Shown in pieces: positions 11,407 to 20,158 of a DNA stretch of 64,000 nucleotides. The DNA comes from Leptospira stimsonii. Lineage in GTDB: Bacteria > Spirochaetota > Leptospiria > Leptospirales > Leptospiraceae. The translations under genes were made by a program, and so were the position numbers. Location: assembly GCF_003545885.1 (NCBI RefSeq), contig NZ_QHCT01000001.1:868001-932000 (forward strand), given 5' to 3'. Within the stretch, counting starts at the first letter, position 1, and every line of letters starts with the position of its first letter. Under the pieces are notes generated by a model, which did not search any database, was not told where the DNA came from, and saw only the letters and a program-made list of their open reading frames with translations.

Positions 11407-12711
11407 CTAATATAGGTGATCGATCATCTTCGTTTCAAAATTTTTGGATCGTTTAAGATGATCAAATGCCTTTCTTGCGTGAAGCCCTTCTATGACCTTG
11501 GACATCGCTAAGGCATAGGGGGAATTTTCGTCTTCTCCCATGGAATCGTAGTGTTCCTGCCATAAAATAAAATCGAATCCGTCTCCTTCGCGGAACTCGG
11601 CGAAACCTTCGTATTTCCATTCTCCCACGTAGTATTCGGGATCAAAAAGATCGCTCATGCTCATCGTCGCGCCTTCGATCACGAATTGAAAGACGACGGC
11701 CTCCGGATTTTCTTTTGCAAATTTTCGAATCGCGTCTTCCGCAAAGGCAATCAGTTTTTCAACTTGAAACGATCTTTGGAAGGGATCCTTTTCCACTTTG
11801 ATTCCTTTTGTTTCTAAGAATTTCAATACTTCCTTTCTCGTTTTCGAATCGGCGATGCTGAGAGCCGATTTTGGATTTTGTAAATCAGGATCGACTCCAT
11901 TTTCCAAAAGATATCGGATAAAGGGCATTTTATCCTGAGCGCCGGGTCTACACGCAAAATGAAGAGGAGTATAGATTTCGTCTCCTCTCCAATTTGAAGG
12001 AGAATTCAAGTCTCCTCCATTCTCATGTAAGAATTTTAGAATATTAAGATGTTCATAGGGTTCGTGATTGGACGGACCGAAACAGGCTTCGTGGATCGCG
12101 TTTCTTTCGTGCACCTTTACGTTTGGATCCGCCTTTTGTTCTAAGACGAGATAACGAACTATATCCAATTTTCCTAAATTAGCCGCTCTTGGTAGAAGGC
12201 TCGGTTCCAAAGGCAGACCTTGTTCGAAGAGAAATTTTAAACATTCTAAGTTAGAGAACGTTGCGATTTCCAAAAGTGTGTCGTTTTCGTTTTTGAGATT
12301 CGGATCTTTAAGATCGATTCCAAAGGTTTGATACAATTTTAGAATTTCGATTTTGCCTTTAGCCGCGGCTTCGAGAATATCCTTTGGATCCGGCTTTATA
12401 TTTTTATTTAGAAGATAACTTACTACCTCGCTCTTACCGCGATCTCTGCACGCATAAAAGTGAAGAGAAAGATTGCCGGAATCCCTTGTGTCTAAAGGAA
12501 ATCCGATGCTTTCAAAATATTCCAATGTGGGAACGCTGTTTTCACTCGCGGCAAAGAACAAGGGAGCGGCGCCGTAGAAATCTTTTCCTCGAGTTTCGAT
12601 TTCTTCTTTGATTTTTTCGATATTTCCCTTTTCAATCCAATGAATCATCTGATATCGATGTTCCGTTTTTGCTTTTTTGATTTTTGGTTGGTTCCTTTCC
12701 GTCATTGACAC
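11407..12711 (-). CDS. ankyrin-repeat protein with extra C-terminal domain
   Basis: A 434-residue soluble protein. Residues about 20-300 form a series of ankyrin repeats, seen as spaced units such as APLFFAASENS, LLEIATFSNLECLKFL, LGKLDIVRYLVLE and TPLHFACRPG. The last 130 residues are not ankyrin: FAEDAIRKFAKENPEAVVFQFVIEGATMS resembles the DUF4303-type domain, here as tentative recognition. Ankyrin repeats bind protein partners, but which ones is unknown. The start is a GTG at 12711 or the ATG two codons later, both preceded by AAGGAAAA. It converges with the acylase gene, sharing a 12-base gap. Confidence 0.8.
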   Translation of the reverse strand: MSMTERNQPKIKKAKTEHRYQMIHWIEKGNIEKIKEEIETRGKDFYGAAPLFFAASENSVPTLEYFESIGFPLDTRDSGNLSLHFYACRDRGKSEVVSYLLNKNIKPDPKDILEAAAKGKIEILKLYQTFGIDLKDPNLKNENDTLLEIATFSNLECLKFLFEQGLPLEPSLLPRAANLGKLDIVRYLVLEQKADPNVKVHERNAIHEACFGPSNHEPYEHLNILKFLHENGGDLNSPSNWRGDEIYTPLHFACRPGAQDKMPFIRYLLENGVDPDLQNPKSALSIADSKTRKEVLKFLETKGIKVEKDPFQRSFQVEKLIAFAEDAIRKFAKENPEAVVFQFVIEGATMSMSDLFDPEYYVGEWKYEGFAEFREGDGFDFILWQEHYDSMGEDENSPYALAMSKVIEGLHARKAFDHLKRSKNFETKMIDHLY

Positions 12712-13042
12712 TTTGTTTTCCTTGATCTTCGATTCAAAAGATAGAATTTGAATTTTCCTTTCTTTCGAAAACTTTAGAAATTCATTGTAATCGAGTTTCC
12801 TCGTTCATTCCTCTTGGATTATAATTAGAATAAGGCTTTCATTTCATTTTGAAAATATGAGAATCCTTTTTATCAATCTAAAGTGGCCTCTTCCGTTTTA
12901 CTTGTTCCGAAAAAGGAAGTCTCATTGAAAAAAGGTTGAAAACGGACTTAAAGTCCGTTCAAGATAGAATTTCGGAAGAATCCAGTTTTTAAAAACGAAA
13001 TCCTTTCTAAACGTTCTCTCGAGTTCTGTTGGAAACACTGAT
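12712..13042. other. intergenic region upstream of the ankyrin gene
   Basis: About 330 bases between two minus-strand genes. The right half carries the hairpin listed at 12941-12959; the rest is AT-rich and should include the ankyrin gene promoter. No gene was found. Confidence 0.45.
12941..12959 (-). terminator. hairpin after the exonuclease gene
   Basis: A near-perfect dyad AACGGACTT-A-AAGTCCGTT lies 84 bases beyond the exonuclease stop codon. On the minus strand it is followed by TTTTCAACCTTTTTT. It probably terminates the exonuclease transcript. Confidence 0.55.
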
Positions 13043-14047
13043 TCAAAATTCTGATTCTTCCGAATAAAATTTCGTTTTGAGAGTCTTTGCGTTCTTCCCT
13101 TTCTCTTTGAGATAACGAACGATGTCTTCCGTATCTCCGTGAGTGAGAAGAATTTCTTCGGCTTCCGTTTTCTCGATCGTCTGAATCAGCTCGTTCCAAT
13201 CCGCATGATCGGAAAGAGTAAATCCTTTGCTAAAACTTCCGTTCTTTCGATTTTTCGAAAGTTGCATCCAGCCGGAACAAAATGCGCTTCTGATTTTTTG
13301 AGAATTCGGATTGGGAATCGGAGAACTCGGAGGAGCCAGGAAGACAAAAGGGTTTTTGGAATTCGGATTCCATTGATCCAAGGGTTTTGTTTTAGGAAGT
13401 TGAATTCCCGATTCTTCATATCTCGAGTTCATGGAAAGAATGGAATCGTGAACAAAAAATTCCAGGTCGATCCCTCGTTCCTCCGCCGCGATCGATAAAC
13501 CTTTTAGAATTCTCTGCGCCTTCCCGAGCGAATATCCGTAGAGCAATGAGATCGAGTCGAGGTTTCTATTTTCCAAAATGAAGTTTAGAATATTCTGAAA
13601 TACGAATGTGATATTTTCCCAGATATAATACGGTTTTGCAAAAGTCGCTTCCGAAAGAAACGTATCACATTGGATAATTTCGAACGGCTCGCAGGTAGGA
13701 TCAGGAACCGTTTTGTAGTCTCCGCTAATTACGGTCACTTTCCCTTTGTATTCGATTCTTACCTGGGAAGATCCAAGGATATGACCCGCCGAGTGAAGGC
13801 TGATTCTTACCCCGTTCGAATATACGGCTCTTCCATAAGGAAGTGTTTCGATCCGCGCTTTTTTTCCGAGGCGTTCCTGCGTGAGATGAAAACCGGATTC
13901 TGCACAGAGATAATGAGCGGAACCCTTTCTCGTATGATCGGAATGTGCGTGTGTTAGGATCGCCCTCGGCACTCCCTTCCAAGGATCGACATAAACATCG
14001 GCTTGAGGAATATACAATCCGGCGGGTGTTAGGACGATCATTTCCAT
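13043..14047 (-). CDS. ligase-associated DNA damage response exonuclease
   Basis: A 334-residue metallo-beta-lactamase-fold nuclease. The metal-binding motif is in LTHAHSDHTRKG (HxHxDH), with a second histidine in HSAGHILGSSQV and the aspartate in ISGDYK. A C-terminal SDHADWNEL and LTHGD complete the beta-CASP-like pattern. This is the profile of the exonuclease normally encoded next to an ATP-dependent LigB-type ligase and a DEXH helicase in a DNA-damage module. Here the ligase-like gene is 4.3 kb away and no helicase is in the window. The ATG at 14047 has TGGAG just upstream. It is divergent from the uracil-DNA glycosylase gene with 45 bases between the starts, so both may share a control region. 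Confidence 0.85.
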   Translation of the reverse strand: MEMIVLTPAGLYIPQADVYVDPWKGVPRAILTHAHSDHTRKGSAHYLCAESGFHLTQERLGKKARIETLPYGRAVYSNGVRISLHSAGHILGSSQVRIEYKGKVTVISGDYKTVPDPTCEPFEIIQCDTFLSEATFAKPYYIWENITFVFQNILNFILENRNLDSISLLYGYSLGKAQRILKGLSIAAEERGIDLEFFVHDSILSMNSRYEESGIQLPKTKPLDQWNPNSKNPFVFLAPPSSPIPNPNSQKIRSAFCSGWMQLSKNRKNGSFSKGFTLSDHADWNELIQTIEKTEAEEILLTHGDTEDIVRYLKEKGKNAKTLKTKFYSEESEF

Positions 14048-14092
14048 TGACTCCAGAGAATTTCTTTTTCAGTCTGGATCGAACGTATTTTC

Positions 14093-14704
14093 ATGAGCAG
14101 AGAAGAAAAAATTAGAAGATTAGGTCTCGTTCAATCCGAGGTCACAGATTGTAAGCTTTGCAAGCTTCACACGACTCGAACACAAACGGTCTTTGGAGAA
14201 GGCAATCCGGAAGCCGAGGTCGTTTTTATCGGAGAAGGTCCCGGAAAACAAGAGGACTTGACCGGTCGTCCGTTTGTGGGTCGCGCCGGAGAACTCTTAA
14301 CAAGAATCATCGAAAAGGGAATGGGTGTTCCAAGAGAATCCGTCTTTATCGCAAACATCGTGAAATGCAGACCGACGCTTGATATGAAATTCGAAAAGGA
14401 TCGCCCTCCCGAGGAGGAAGAGACAAGGGCTTGCGCTCCGTATCTTCTCAGACAACTTGAAATCATCCAACCCAAGGCGATCATTACTCTCGGAAATCCA
14501 TCCACACGTTTTATCTTAAACACAAAGGAGGGGATTACAAAACTCAGAGGGAATTGGGGTTCTTTCTATGGAATCCCGGTGATGCCGACGTATCATCCAA
14601 GTTTTGTGATTCGAAACGGAGGGGAGAACAGTCCTCTCAAACGAGACGTCTGGGAGGACATTAAGAAAGTTATGGATTTGCTGGGTTGGAAGAAACCTTC
14701 TTAG
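14093..14704 (+). CDS. uracil-DNA glycosylase, family 4
   Basis: A 203-residue iron-sulfur uracil-DNA glycosylase that removes deaminated cytosine (uracil) from DNA. Cys20 and Cys23 (DCKLCK) with Cys92 (KCRP) and Cys114 supply the four ligands of the 4Fe-4S cluster. The active-site motif [15 protein letters not shown] is at 47-61, and the second motif, HPSF, follows TY near residue 170. Length and motif order are normal for the family. The 3' end overlaps the convergent hydrolase gene by 35 bases. It is divergent from the exonuclease gene, which suggests a small DNA-repair locus. Confidence 0.93.
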   Translation: MSREEKIRRLGLVQSEVTDCKLCKLHTTRTQTVFGEGNPEAEVVFIGEGPGKQEDLTGRPFVGRAGELLTRIIEKGMGVPRESVFIANIVKCRPTLDMKFEKDRPPEEEETRACAPYLLRQLEIIQPKAIITLGNPSTRFILNTKEGITKLRGNWGSFYGIPVMPTYHPSFVIRNGGENSPLKRDVWEDIKKVMDLLGWKKPS

Positions 14705-15635
14705 GCGCCGCTTCGGTTTCCTTTAACCAGTTTGCGATTCTTTGATAGATATCGGAAGGTGCGTCTTCGTATGCAAAAAGACCGAGATGATCGTAGTCGA
14801 TCGCCATTCCGTTGTCTCTTCCCGCTTCAAAATATTCCTTCTTCCCTTTTTTTCTTTTGTAAACGGGATGAATACTTTCCGTCGGGGAGATGTTATCGAT
14901 TCTTCCGCCGATAAAAAGAGAAGGGAAATTCGTGTTTTCAAAGGATTCCCATGTCTTCGGATTTTCTTCCAGAGCCGGAAGATAATTAAAGAGATTTTGA
15001 TAAACGAAGAGAGTGGTAGGATCGTCCGCATCGAACGAGATAAAACGTTTGCAGAAGCTGTCCTTATTTTTACAGGAAGAACTGATATCGGAACCCAATC
15101 TTTTTTCAGCCTTCATCTGTTCGATAAAACTATCGTTATATTTATAATCCATTCCCGTTCCGAGAAAGAACGCCTTCGCGATGTCGGGAATTTTTTTCGC
15201 TTTGAAGGAATGAAGAAGCGATTGTCCGCCTAACGAAACTCCGCCGAGGATGTATTCCTTTTTACCGGTGACTTTTTGAATTCTTCCGATCACTTCTGGA
15301 ATCAAATTCTCTCCGACGTCTTTGAGGTTTATATTTTTGTGATCTTCAAAATGAAGAAGCCACACCGAAAATCCGTTTCCGTTCAGGACTCCGATCAACC
15401 CGGATTTATCTCCGAGATAAAGAGCCTTCTTATTGATCAAAACGGGATCCACGATTAGGATCGGAGGATAAGAAGAATTCTCATAAGAGAAAGTGGTCAG
15501 AAAAATATTCGGAGCAATGTTCGCCGTTTGGGAAGTGAATTTCTGATCGGTAATGACCACATAACGTGTGCACCCGATCGTCAAAACGACGAGAACGAAC
15601 GCGATCGTGAAAAATTTAATTTTTGTATATTTCAT
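14670..15635 (-). CDS. lipoprotein alpha/beta hydrolase
   Basis: A 321-residue protein with a signal peptide ending in the lipobox LTIGC (Cys22), so probably anchored to a membrane and facing the periplasm or outside. The hydrolase fold has nucleophile Ser134 in GGVSLGGQ, and the likely catalytic His in DYDHLGLF near the C-terminus. The segment ENPKTWESFENTNFPSLFIGGRIDNISP is the typical acid-residue region. It may cleave lipid esters or act as a PHA-synthase-like enzyme; the substrate is unknown. It follows a second hydrolase lipoprotein on the same strand after 21 bases, which suggests an operon of two related genes. Its 3' end overlaps the uracil-DNA glycosylase gene. Confidence 0.82.
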   Translation of the reverse strand: MKYTKIKFFTIAFVLVVLTIGCTRYVVITDQKFTSQTANIAPNIFLTTFSYENSSYPPILIVDPVLINKKALYLGDKSGLIGVLNGNGFSVWLLHFEDHKNINLKDVGENLIPEVIGRIQKVTGKKEYILGGVSLGGQSLLHSFKAKKIPDIAKAFFLGTGMDYKYNDSFIEQMKAEKRLGSDISSSCKNKDSFCKRFISFDADDPTTLFVYQNLFNYLPALEENPKTWESFENTNFPSLFIGGRIDNISPTESIHPVYKRKKGKKEYFEAGRDNGMAIDYDHLGLFAYEDAPSDIYQRIANWLKETEAAPKKVSSNPANP

Positions 15636-15656
15636 TCTTAAAATCCAAATAGGTTT

Positions 15657-16730
15657 TTAGTTTCTTTTGTCCAACCAGGAGACGATCGGACCAAAAATAT
15701 CTTTGTCCGCGTTTTTTCCAACGATCAAATCCGTATGACCGTAATCGTCCGAATGCCCGTTGGATCGGGACGCGATAAAAAGAGATTTGTCCTCGGATGA
15801 AATCGTGTCATACGCATAACGGAGAGAATACGACATTCCCAGTTTATCCCTTCTTCCCGCGACGAAAAGAGTCGGAATTTTGATATTCTTCAAATTGTCC
15901 GAATAAGAGATCTTCTTATCCAAGCTTCGCATTTCACCGCTTTCAGAAAGGTCTTTGAACTGAAGAATTTCGTTCTTCGCTCCCGGATTGATGGAAGTCG
16001 TTTTTACTCCGGAAAGAATCGAAGGATCGATATTGGCCTTGTGCCAAAAAAGTTCTTCAAAAGATTTTTGTGGAAGAAACGGAATTCCCGTTCCGCCTTG
16101 AATGCCCGCCCAGGTTTCAGCGGGAATCACGGGCCAAAGATTCATGAGCCAAGTTAGAGATCCCCATCTTTGAATCGCGGAACTCGGAGGATCCATGATC
16201 GCGGGAGAACCGATTGCGACAAAGTTTGCGATTCTCTTTTCGCTCAGACTTCCCACTCTTCCATAGACTACCATTCCGCCCATGCTATGACCGATCCAAT
16301 TGACCTTGTCTTTTCCGGTGGAATTTAACACGTGTTTGATGGCCGCATCGACGTCGTATTTGATATAATCGTCCATACTATAAGTGAATGTTTTATCTCC
16401 GAAAAAAAGAGACGGATAACCCGCGTCCCTTCTTCCTCTTAGATCGAGTAACCAAACGTCATAACCTTCTTTCTGAAGTCTTCCCACGATCGAACTTTTC
16501 TCGTTGATCTTAAGATACGTTCTATTGGCGATCAAACCGTGGCACAAGATTACGGGATATTTTTTAGTGATGTTTCCGGAAAGAGGAGGGAAGTGTTCTA
16601 AAGTCAGATCCCAGCCGTCTTCCGTCTTTGGGTGATGGATTTCGCCTTGAAGCTGGATGCTCGCTTTACATTGTGAAAGAAAGATTCCCAAAAAAAGAAT
16701 CAAAAACGTTCTTTGGATATTCGAGTTCAT
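15657..16730 (-). CDS. lipoprotein alpha/beta hydrolase
   Basis: A 357-residue protein with lipobox FLSQC (Cys21). The fold motifs are VILCHGLIANR (oxyanion region), nucleophile Ser149 in GHSMGGM, and a C-terminal catalytic His in YGHTDLIVGKNADKD. The cap contains many aromatic residues. That C-terminal signature is nearly the same as in the hydrolase half of the GMC fusion protein at 52765-56181 (YGHIDCIFGKNAHKD), so the two domains are probably related. It is the first gene of the pair with the hydrolase at 14670-15635. It resembles lipases or acyl-ester hydrolases of the AB-hydrolase lipase type; the substrate is unknown. Confidence 0.85.
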   Translation of the reverse strand: MNSNIQRTFLILFLGIFLSQCKASIQLQGEIHHPKTEDGWDLTLEHFPPLSGNITKKYPVILCHGLIANRTYLKINEKSSIVGRLQKEGYDVWLLDLRGRRDAGYPSLFFGDKTFTYSMDDYIKYDVDAAIKHVLNSTGKDKVNWIGHSMGGMVVYGRVGSLSEKRIANFVAIGSPAIMDPPSSAIQRWGSLTWLMNLWPVIPAETWAGIQGGTGIPFLPQKSFEELFWHKANIDPSILSGVKTTSINPGAKNEILQFKDLSESGEMRSLDKKISYSDNLKNIKIPTLFVAGRRDKLGMSYSLRYAYDTISSEDKSLFIASRSNGHSDDYGHTDLIVGKNADKDIFGPIVSWLDKRN

Positions 16731-16905
16731 TGATAAATCAGTCTATCGACTGCTACAGAGAGGATCAAGTAGAATTTAATAAACGAAGCCCGAGACTTCA
16801 ATACGGATACGAAGAAGAATTCAGTTCGTTCATCTTCGTATCGGAATTTTAGATGAGATCAAAATCAGTTTCAAAAATGTTTAAGAAGAATTCGAAACTT
16901 CAAAT

Positions 16906-17427
16906 TCATTTTTTGACTTTGAATCCCACTTTGAGATACTTATCGATTTTTGGTTTCACCACATAATGACAGTATGTTTGTTCCGGATTGGTCCGGTAAT
17001 AATTTTGGTGATAATTCTCGGCCGGATAAAATTCTTTTTGTTCTTCCACTTGAGTCACGATCGGCGACGAAAATTGAGAGGAAGCTTTTTGAATCGCTTC
17101 TTCCGCTTGTCTTTTTTGTTCGGAAGAATGATAGAAAATGACGGAGCGATATTGGGTTCCAACGTCGTTTCCTTGTCGGTTTAATGTGGTGGGATCGTGA
17201 CAGATCCAGAAGATATCTAAGATTTCGGGATATGTGATTACTTTCGGATCAAAGGAAATCTGAACTACTTCGGCATGCCCGGTGTTTCCCGAACATACCG
17301 AACGGTAATCCGGATTCTTTGTCTGTCCGCCGGAATATCCGGAGACAATCGTTTCGACACCTTCCACCATTTGATAAACCGCTTCGAGACACCAAAAACA
17401 TCCGCCGCCCAGTGTTGCTATTTCCAT
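16906..17427 (-). CDS. msrA: peptide methionine-S-sulfoxide reductase
   Basis: MsrA reduces the S-form of methionine sulfoxide in proteins and protects from oxidants. The catalytic cysteine is Cys10 in GGGCFWCLE at the N-terminus, followed by SGYSGGQ and the conserved GHAEVVQI. The family segment WICHDPTTLNRQGNDVGTQYRS is present. The tail EQTYCHYVVKPKI provides a resolving cysteine. The frame is open to 17472, but the ATG at 17427 has AGAGGAAAG just upstream and begins where the family begins, giving 173 residues. No msrB is adjacent. Confidence 0.94.
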   Translation of the reverse strand: MEIATLGGGCFWCLEAVYQMVEGVETIVSGYSGGQTKNPDYRSVCSGNTGHAEVVQISFDPKVITYPEILDIFWICHDPTTLNRQGNDVGTQYRSVIFYHSSEQKRQAEEAIQKASSQFSSPIVTQVEEQKEFYPAENYHQNYYRTNPEQTYCHYVVKPKIDKYLKVGFKVKK

Positions 17428-17493
17428 ACTTTCCTCTTGATACATTTTGCTTTCGCAAATCGTTCGGGGCAAGCCCCTTTTCGATCATGAAGA

Positions 17494-18828
17494 TTAGATC
17501 TTGACCGTGACCGCAAAGACGATAAATTTTTCCTCTTTGGAACGGGCTCTGTGATAGTCAAAGACCGGATCATAAGAACGAAAGTATCTTCCTTCAAGTC
17601 GCACCATCGCTTGTTCGTTCGGAATGTAATCGAGGGTAAGAGTTCCACCCGAAGTCAAAAAACCGTTTTTGGTTCCCGATTGAATGATCGTCTGATCGGG
17701 ATCATACATTCTTTCGATTCGGACGGAGGTTCGAAATTCTTCAATCGGCCTCCAAGTGATCCAAAACGTTCCGATATACCATTGTCGATACGCGTTTACG
17801 CCGGGATCCGGAACTCTTTGGATCCCGACGTCTCCGGAACCCGCTATGATGAAGAATTTTGTAAAGTGATATTGTAATATTAAATTATTATAATATCTAG
17901 TTTGTCGTCTTTCATTGTCAGGAGCTTCGTTTCCGATAAAGGTGTTGTGCGTGATTCTGAATTTGTCGGTCACTTGATAGTCGATCTGTGTTCCGATTGC
18001 TTTGTCTCGGTTTGTCTCGGTGATGTTGGACCAGCCGTTCATCAGATGCAGTTGAAAGGAAAGTTTTTGAGAATACTGATAGGAAAGTCGAAAGCCGCTC
18101 GAATAGTAGGGAACGTAATCGAGGGCAAGGGCGCGGGAATAATTCCAGTTAGAATGGGAAATCCAACTTTCAAGACCGATATTTCCGAAATAAATTCCGG
18201 CGTCGAGCCAGAGATTTTTTGCGAGTTTGATTCCCGCATACGCTTCCTGAATGTTTCGAACCGAGAATTGATTGGAATTTTTTTCGGAAGTGACTTCGTT
18301 TTTGTAGTTCGAATTTACGGAATTACCGTATTGAAACGCAACTCTTCCTCGATATTGATCCGTCTCCACCTTGCCGTCGATGTAAGCTAAGTTGACATTG
18401 ATCTCGTCCCAACGCGCCGGTTGCGTGAGATATTTGTTGTCTCTGTTCGGAGAGGCGTACGGGTTGTGTGCATAGTAAGAATCCGCAAAAAAACCGAATT
18501 TTGGCGCCTTTGGATCCGCCTTGGGTTCTTCTTTTTTTTGGTTTTCTTCCTTCGTTTCTTTTGGAAGATCCGCTTCGGGTTTATTAGAAGAATCTAAACT
18601 TTGAATCTGTGTATTCTCCGTTTTCTCATCCTTCTTCTTTTCTTGAGCAAAGATCGAATCGGAAAAGAATAAAACGGAAATGAATAGAATCCACACAGAA
18701 ATTCCGGAAGATGCGATGCGAAAAATAAAATCGAAAAGAGTCCCTTGAGTTATAGAAATCGTTTTTTGAGACCTTTGTTTTCGTTTTTTAAAATGTTCTA
18801 ACTGAAAAAGATTTTGTTTTTGTATCAT
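17494..18828 (-). CDS. BBP2/OmpL-like outer-membrane beta-barrel protein
   Basis: A 444-residue protein with a long basic N-terminus, a hydrophobic signal segment (WILFISVLFFSDSIFA) and then a charged Lys/Glu/Pro linker (about 65-110). The rest is typical barrel sequence: alternating aromatic and polar residues, FGFFADSYYAHNPYASP, and repeated GIYFGNIG and FQLHLMNGW segments. This fits the putative porin-2 (BBP2, OmpL-like) family. It ends in VFAVTVKI. It probably forms a channel in the outer membrane; selectivity is unknown. It stands alone between msrA and another outer-membrane protein gene. Confidence 0.75.
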   Translation of the reverse strand: MIQKQNLFQLEHFKKRKQRSQKTISITQGTLFDFIFRIASSGISVWILFISVLFFSDSIFAQEKKKDEKTENTQIQSLDSSNKPEADLPKETKEENQKKEEPKADPKAPKFGFFADSYYAHNPYASPNRDNKYLTQPARWDEINVNLAYIDGKVETDQYRGRVAFQYGNSVNSNYKNEVTSEKNSNQFSVRNIQEAYAGIKLAKNLWLDAGIYFGNIGLESWISHSNWNYSRALALDYVPYYSSGFRLSYQYSQKLSFQLHLMNGWSNITETNRDKAIGTQIDYQVTDKFRITHNTFIGNEAPDNERRQTRYYNNLILQYHFTKFFIIAGSGDVGIQRVPDPGVNAYRQWYIGTFWITWRPIEEFRTSVRIERMYDPDQTIIQSGTKNGFLTSGGTLTLDYIPNEQAMVRLEGRYFRSYDPVFDYHRARSKEEKFIVFAVTVKI

Positions 18829-18949
18829 GATTGAATCTTATAAGATCCCTTCTAAAATTCAAGAGGCTCGTATCAATTTGGAATTAGGATTCGTATCTTG
18901 AAGTTAAGAAAGAATTAAGATCCTACGGATCTCGGATTAAAAATCCAGT

Positions 18950-18984
18950 AAAAAAGAAGAGCCGCGTCCTAAATTTGAACGCGG
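18950..18984 (-). terminator. rho-independent terminator
   Basis: Stem CCGCGT (18984-18979 on the complement) with ACGCGG (18967-18962), followed on the minus strand by CTCTTCTTTTTT. It lies 16 bases after the stop of the outer-membrane protein gene at 19000. Confidence 0.75.
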
Positions 18985-18999
18985 GTTGTGAAGGGAATA

Positions 19000-20148
19000 T
19001 TAAAATTTAGTAACGTAACCGAGATTGATCACGATGTGATGTTTTGCAATGTGTTGTTGTTGATACGAATTGAGAAGATAATTCTTAGACGTCGTATCCA
19101 AAGGTAAGGACTGAATCGCCGAAGCGACTGCTTGGTTTACGGTTCCGTGAATCTTGGACGGATCCGTGACTTTTCCGTCGTCTGCGTTGTTGTCGGCTTG
19201 TACTCCGCTCGGTTTCGGATAAACACGATCATTGTCGAAGAGGTAAAGATCGGGACGATAGACGTCGCTGACACTCACATTCATATCCTTAAAATTCAGC
19301 TGGAGCTTTGCGGTGATATCCGTGACACCGGATCTTCGATCCGTATTGTTGTTAAAGTATTGATAACCCACTTGAAGGCCGGGAACAAATTTGAAGTCCT
19401 TGTTCAATTCGTATTCGTGACTGAATGCCGCTCGGTGATGACTGTTTCCCTGATTGAGTCCTGCGGTTTCCGAAGAGATACGATAGTTGGAAACTAGCTC
19501 CGGTTTAAGATATTCCAAAAATCCAGGCTTCCATCCCAAAGTATAATTGAAGAGACTCGCATTTGTGGGATAGTTCGCACTGTTGACTATGAGAAACCCG
19601 GTGAAGAATTGTCCGATCGAAGTATTCCATTCATAGAGGATTTGTCCGATGAAATAATCTCTCAGTCCGTTGTTTTCCTTTCTCGGTTTGATTTGATTCG
19701 GATCGAACGTCAATTGACCGGATTGTAAGGATTGGATCACCTTGTCGGATTGGTCCGCGCCTCCCGGACTGGATTGATAAAAGAAATCGTTGTCCGTGTT
19801 GGAGCGTCCTATCAAGGGATTCGCCATGATGAGATTCATTCGAAAACCGGGAATTGGAGTGAAAAAATTTACGAACGTTCCAAGGACAAGTCCTTGCGAG
19901 AAAGTATCGTAAGATTCGTTGTTCCTTCTGCTCAGTTTTTCTCCGAAGAGACTACTTCCTAAAACGTAAACGTCGTTTGCGACCGTTTGGCTAAAACCGA
20001 ATTCAGGTTTTTTATCGGTGGCTTTCGGAAGATTTTTCGGATTGTCTTCGGGAATTCCGGATTGAATGTCCGGAGTTTGTTTGTCTTGAGCGGAAACGGA
20101 AGAAAGAAGAACAAAGAAAAAAAGAAGAACTTTCATAAACTGTATCAT
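19000..20148 (-). CDS. outer-membrane beta-barrel protein
   Basis: A 382-residue protein with a clear signal peptide (MKVLLFFFVLLSSVSAQ; the start is at the first Met or at Met5). It has a short polar linker, then barrel-type sequence with alternating aromatic strands (FGFSQTVANDVYVLGS, FFTGFLIVNSANYP, VPGLQVGYQYFNN) and a C-terminal strand ending in phenylalanine, VINLGYVTKF, the usual outer-membrane insertion signal. I do not recognise a specific family. Its neighbour downstream is also a barrel protein, but a terminator separates them. It follows the EamA transporter gene by 10 bases, so it may be transcribed with the MerR-controlled operon. Confidence 0.7.
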   Translation of the reverse strand: MIQFMKVLLFFFVLLSSVSAQDKQTPDIQSGIPEDNPKNLPKATDKKPEFGFSQTVANDVYVLGSSLFGEKLSRRNNESYDTFSQGLVLGTFVNFFTPIPGFRMNLIMANPLIGRSNTDNDFFYQSSPGGADQSDKVIQSLQSGQLTFDPNQIKPRKENNGLRDYFIGQILYEWNTSIGQFFTGFLIVNSANYPTNASLFNYTLGWKPGFLEYLKPELVSNYRISSETAGLNQGNSHHRAAFSHEYELNKDFKFVPGLQVGYQYFNNNTDRRSGVTDITAKLQLNFKDMNVSVSDVYRPDLYLFDNDRVYPKPSGVQADNNADDGKVTDPSKIHGTVNQAVASAIQSLPLDTTSKNYLLNSYQQQHIAKHHIVINLGYVTKF

Positions 20149-20158
20149 AAAATTGTAA

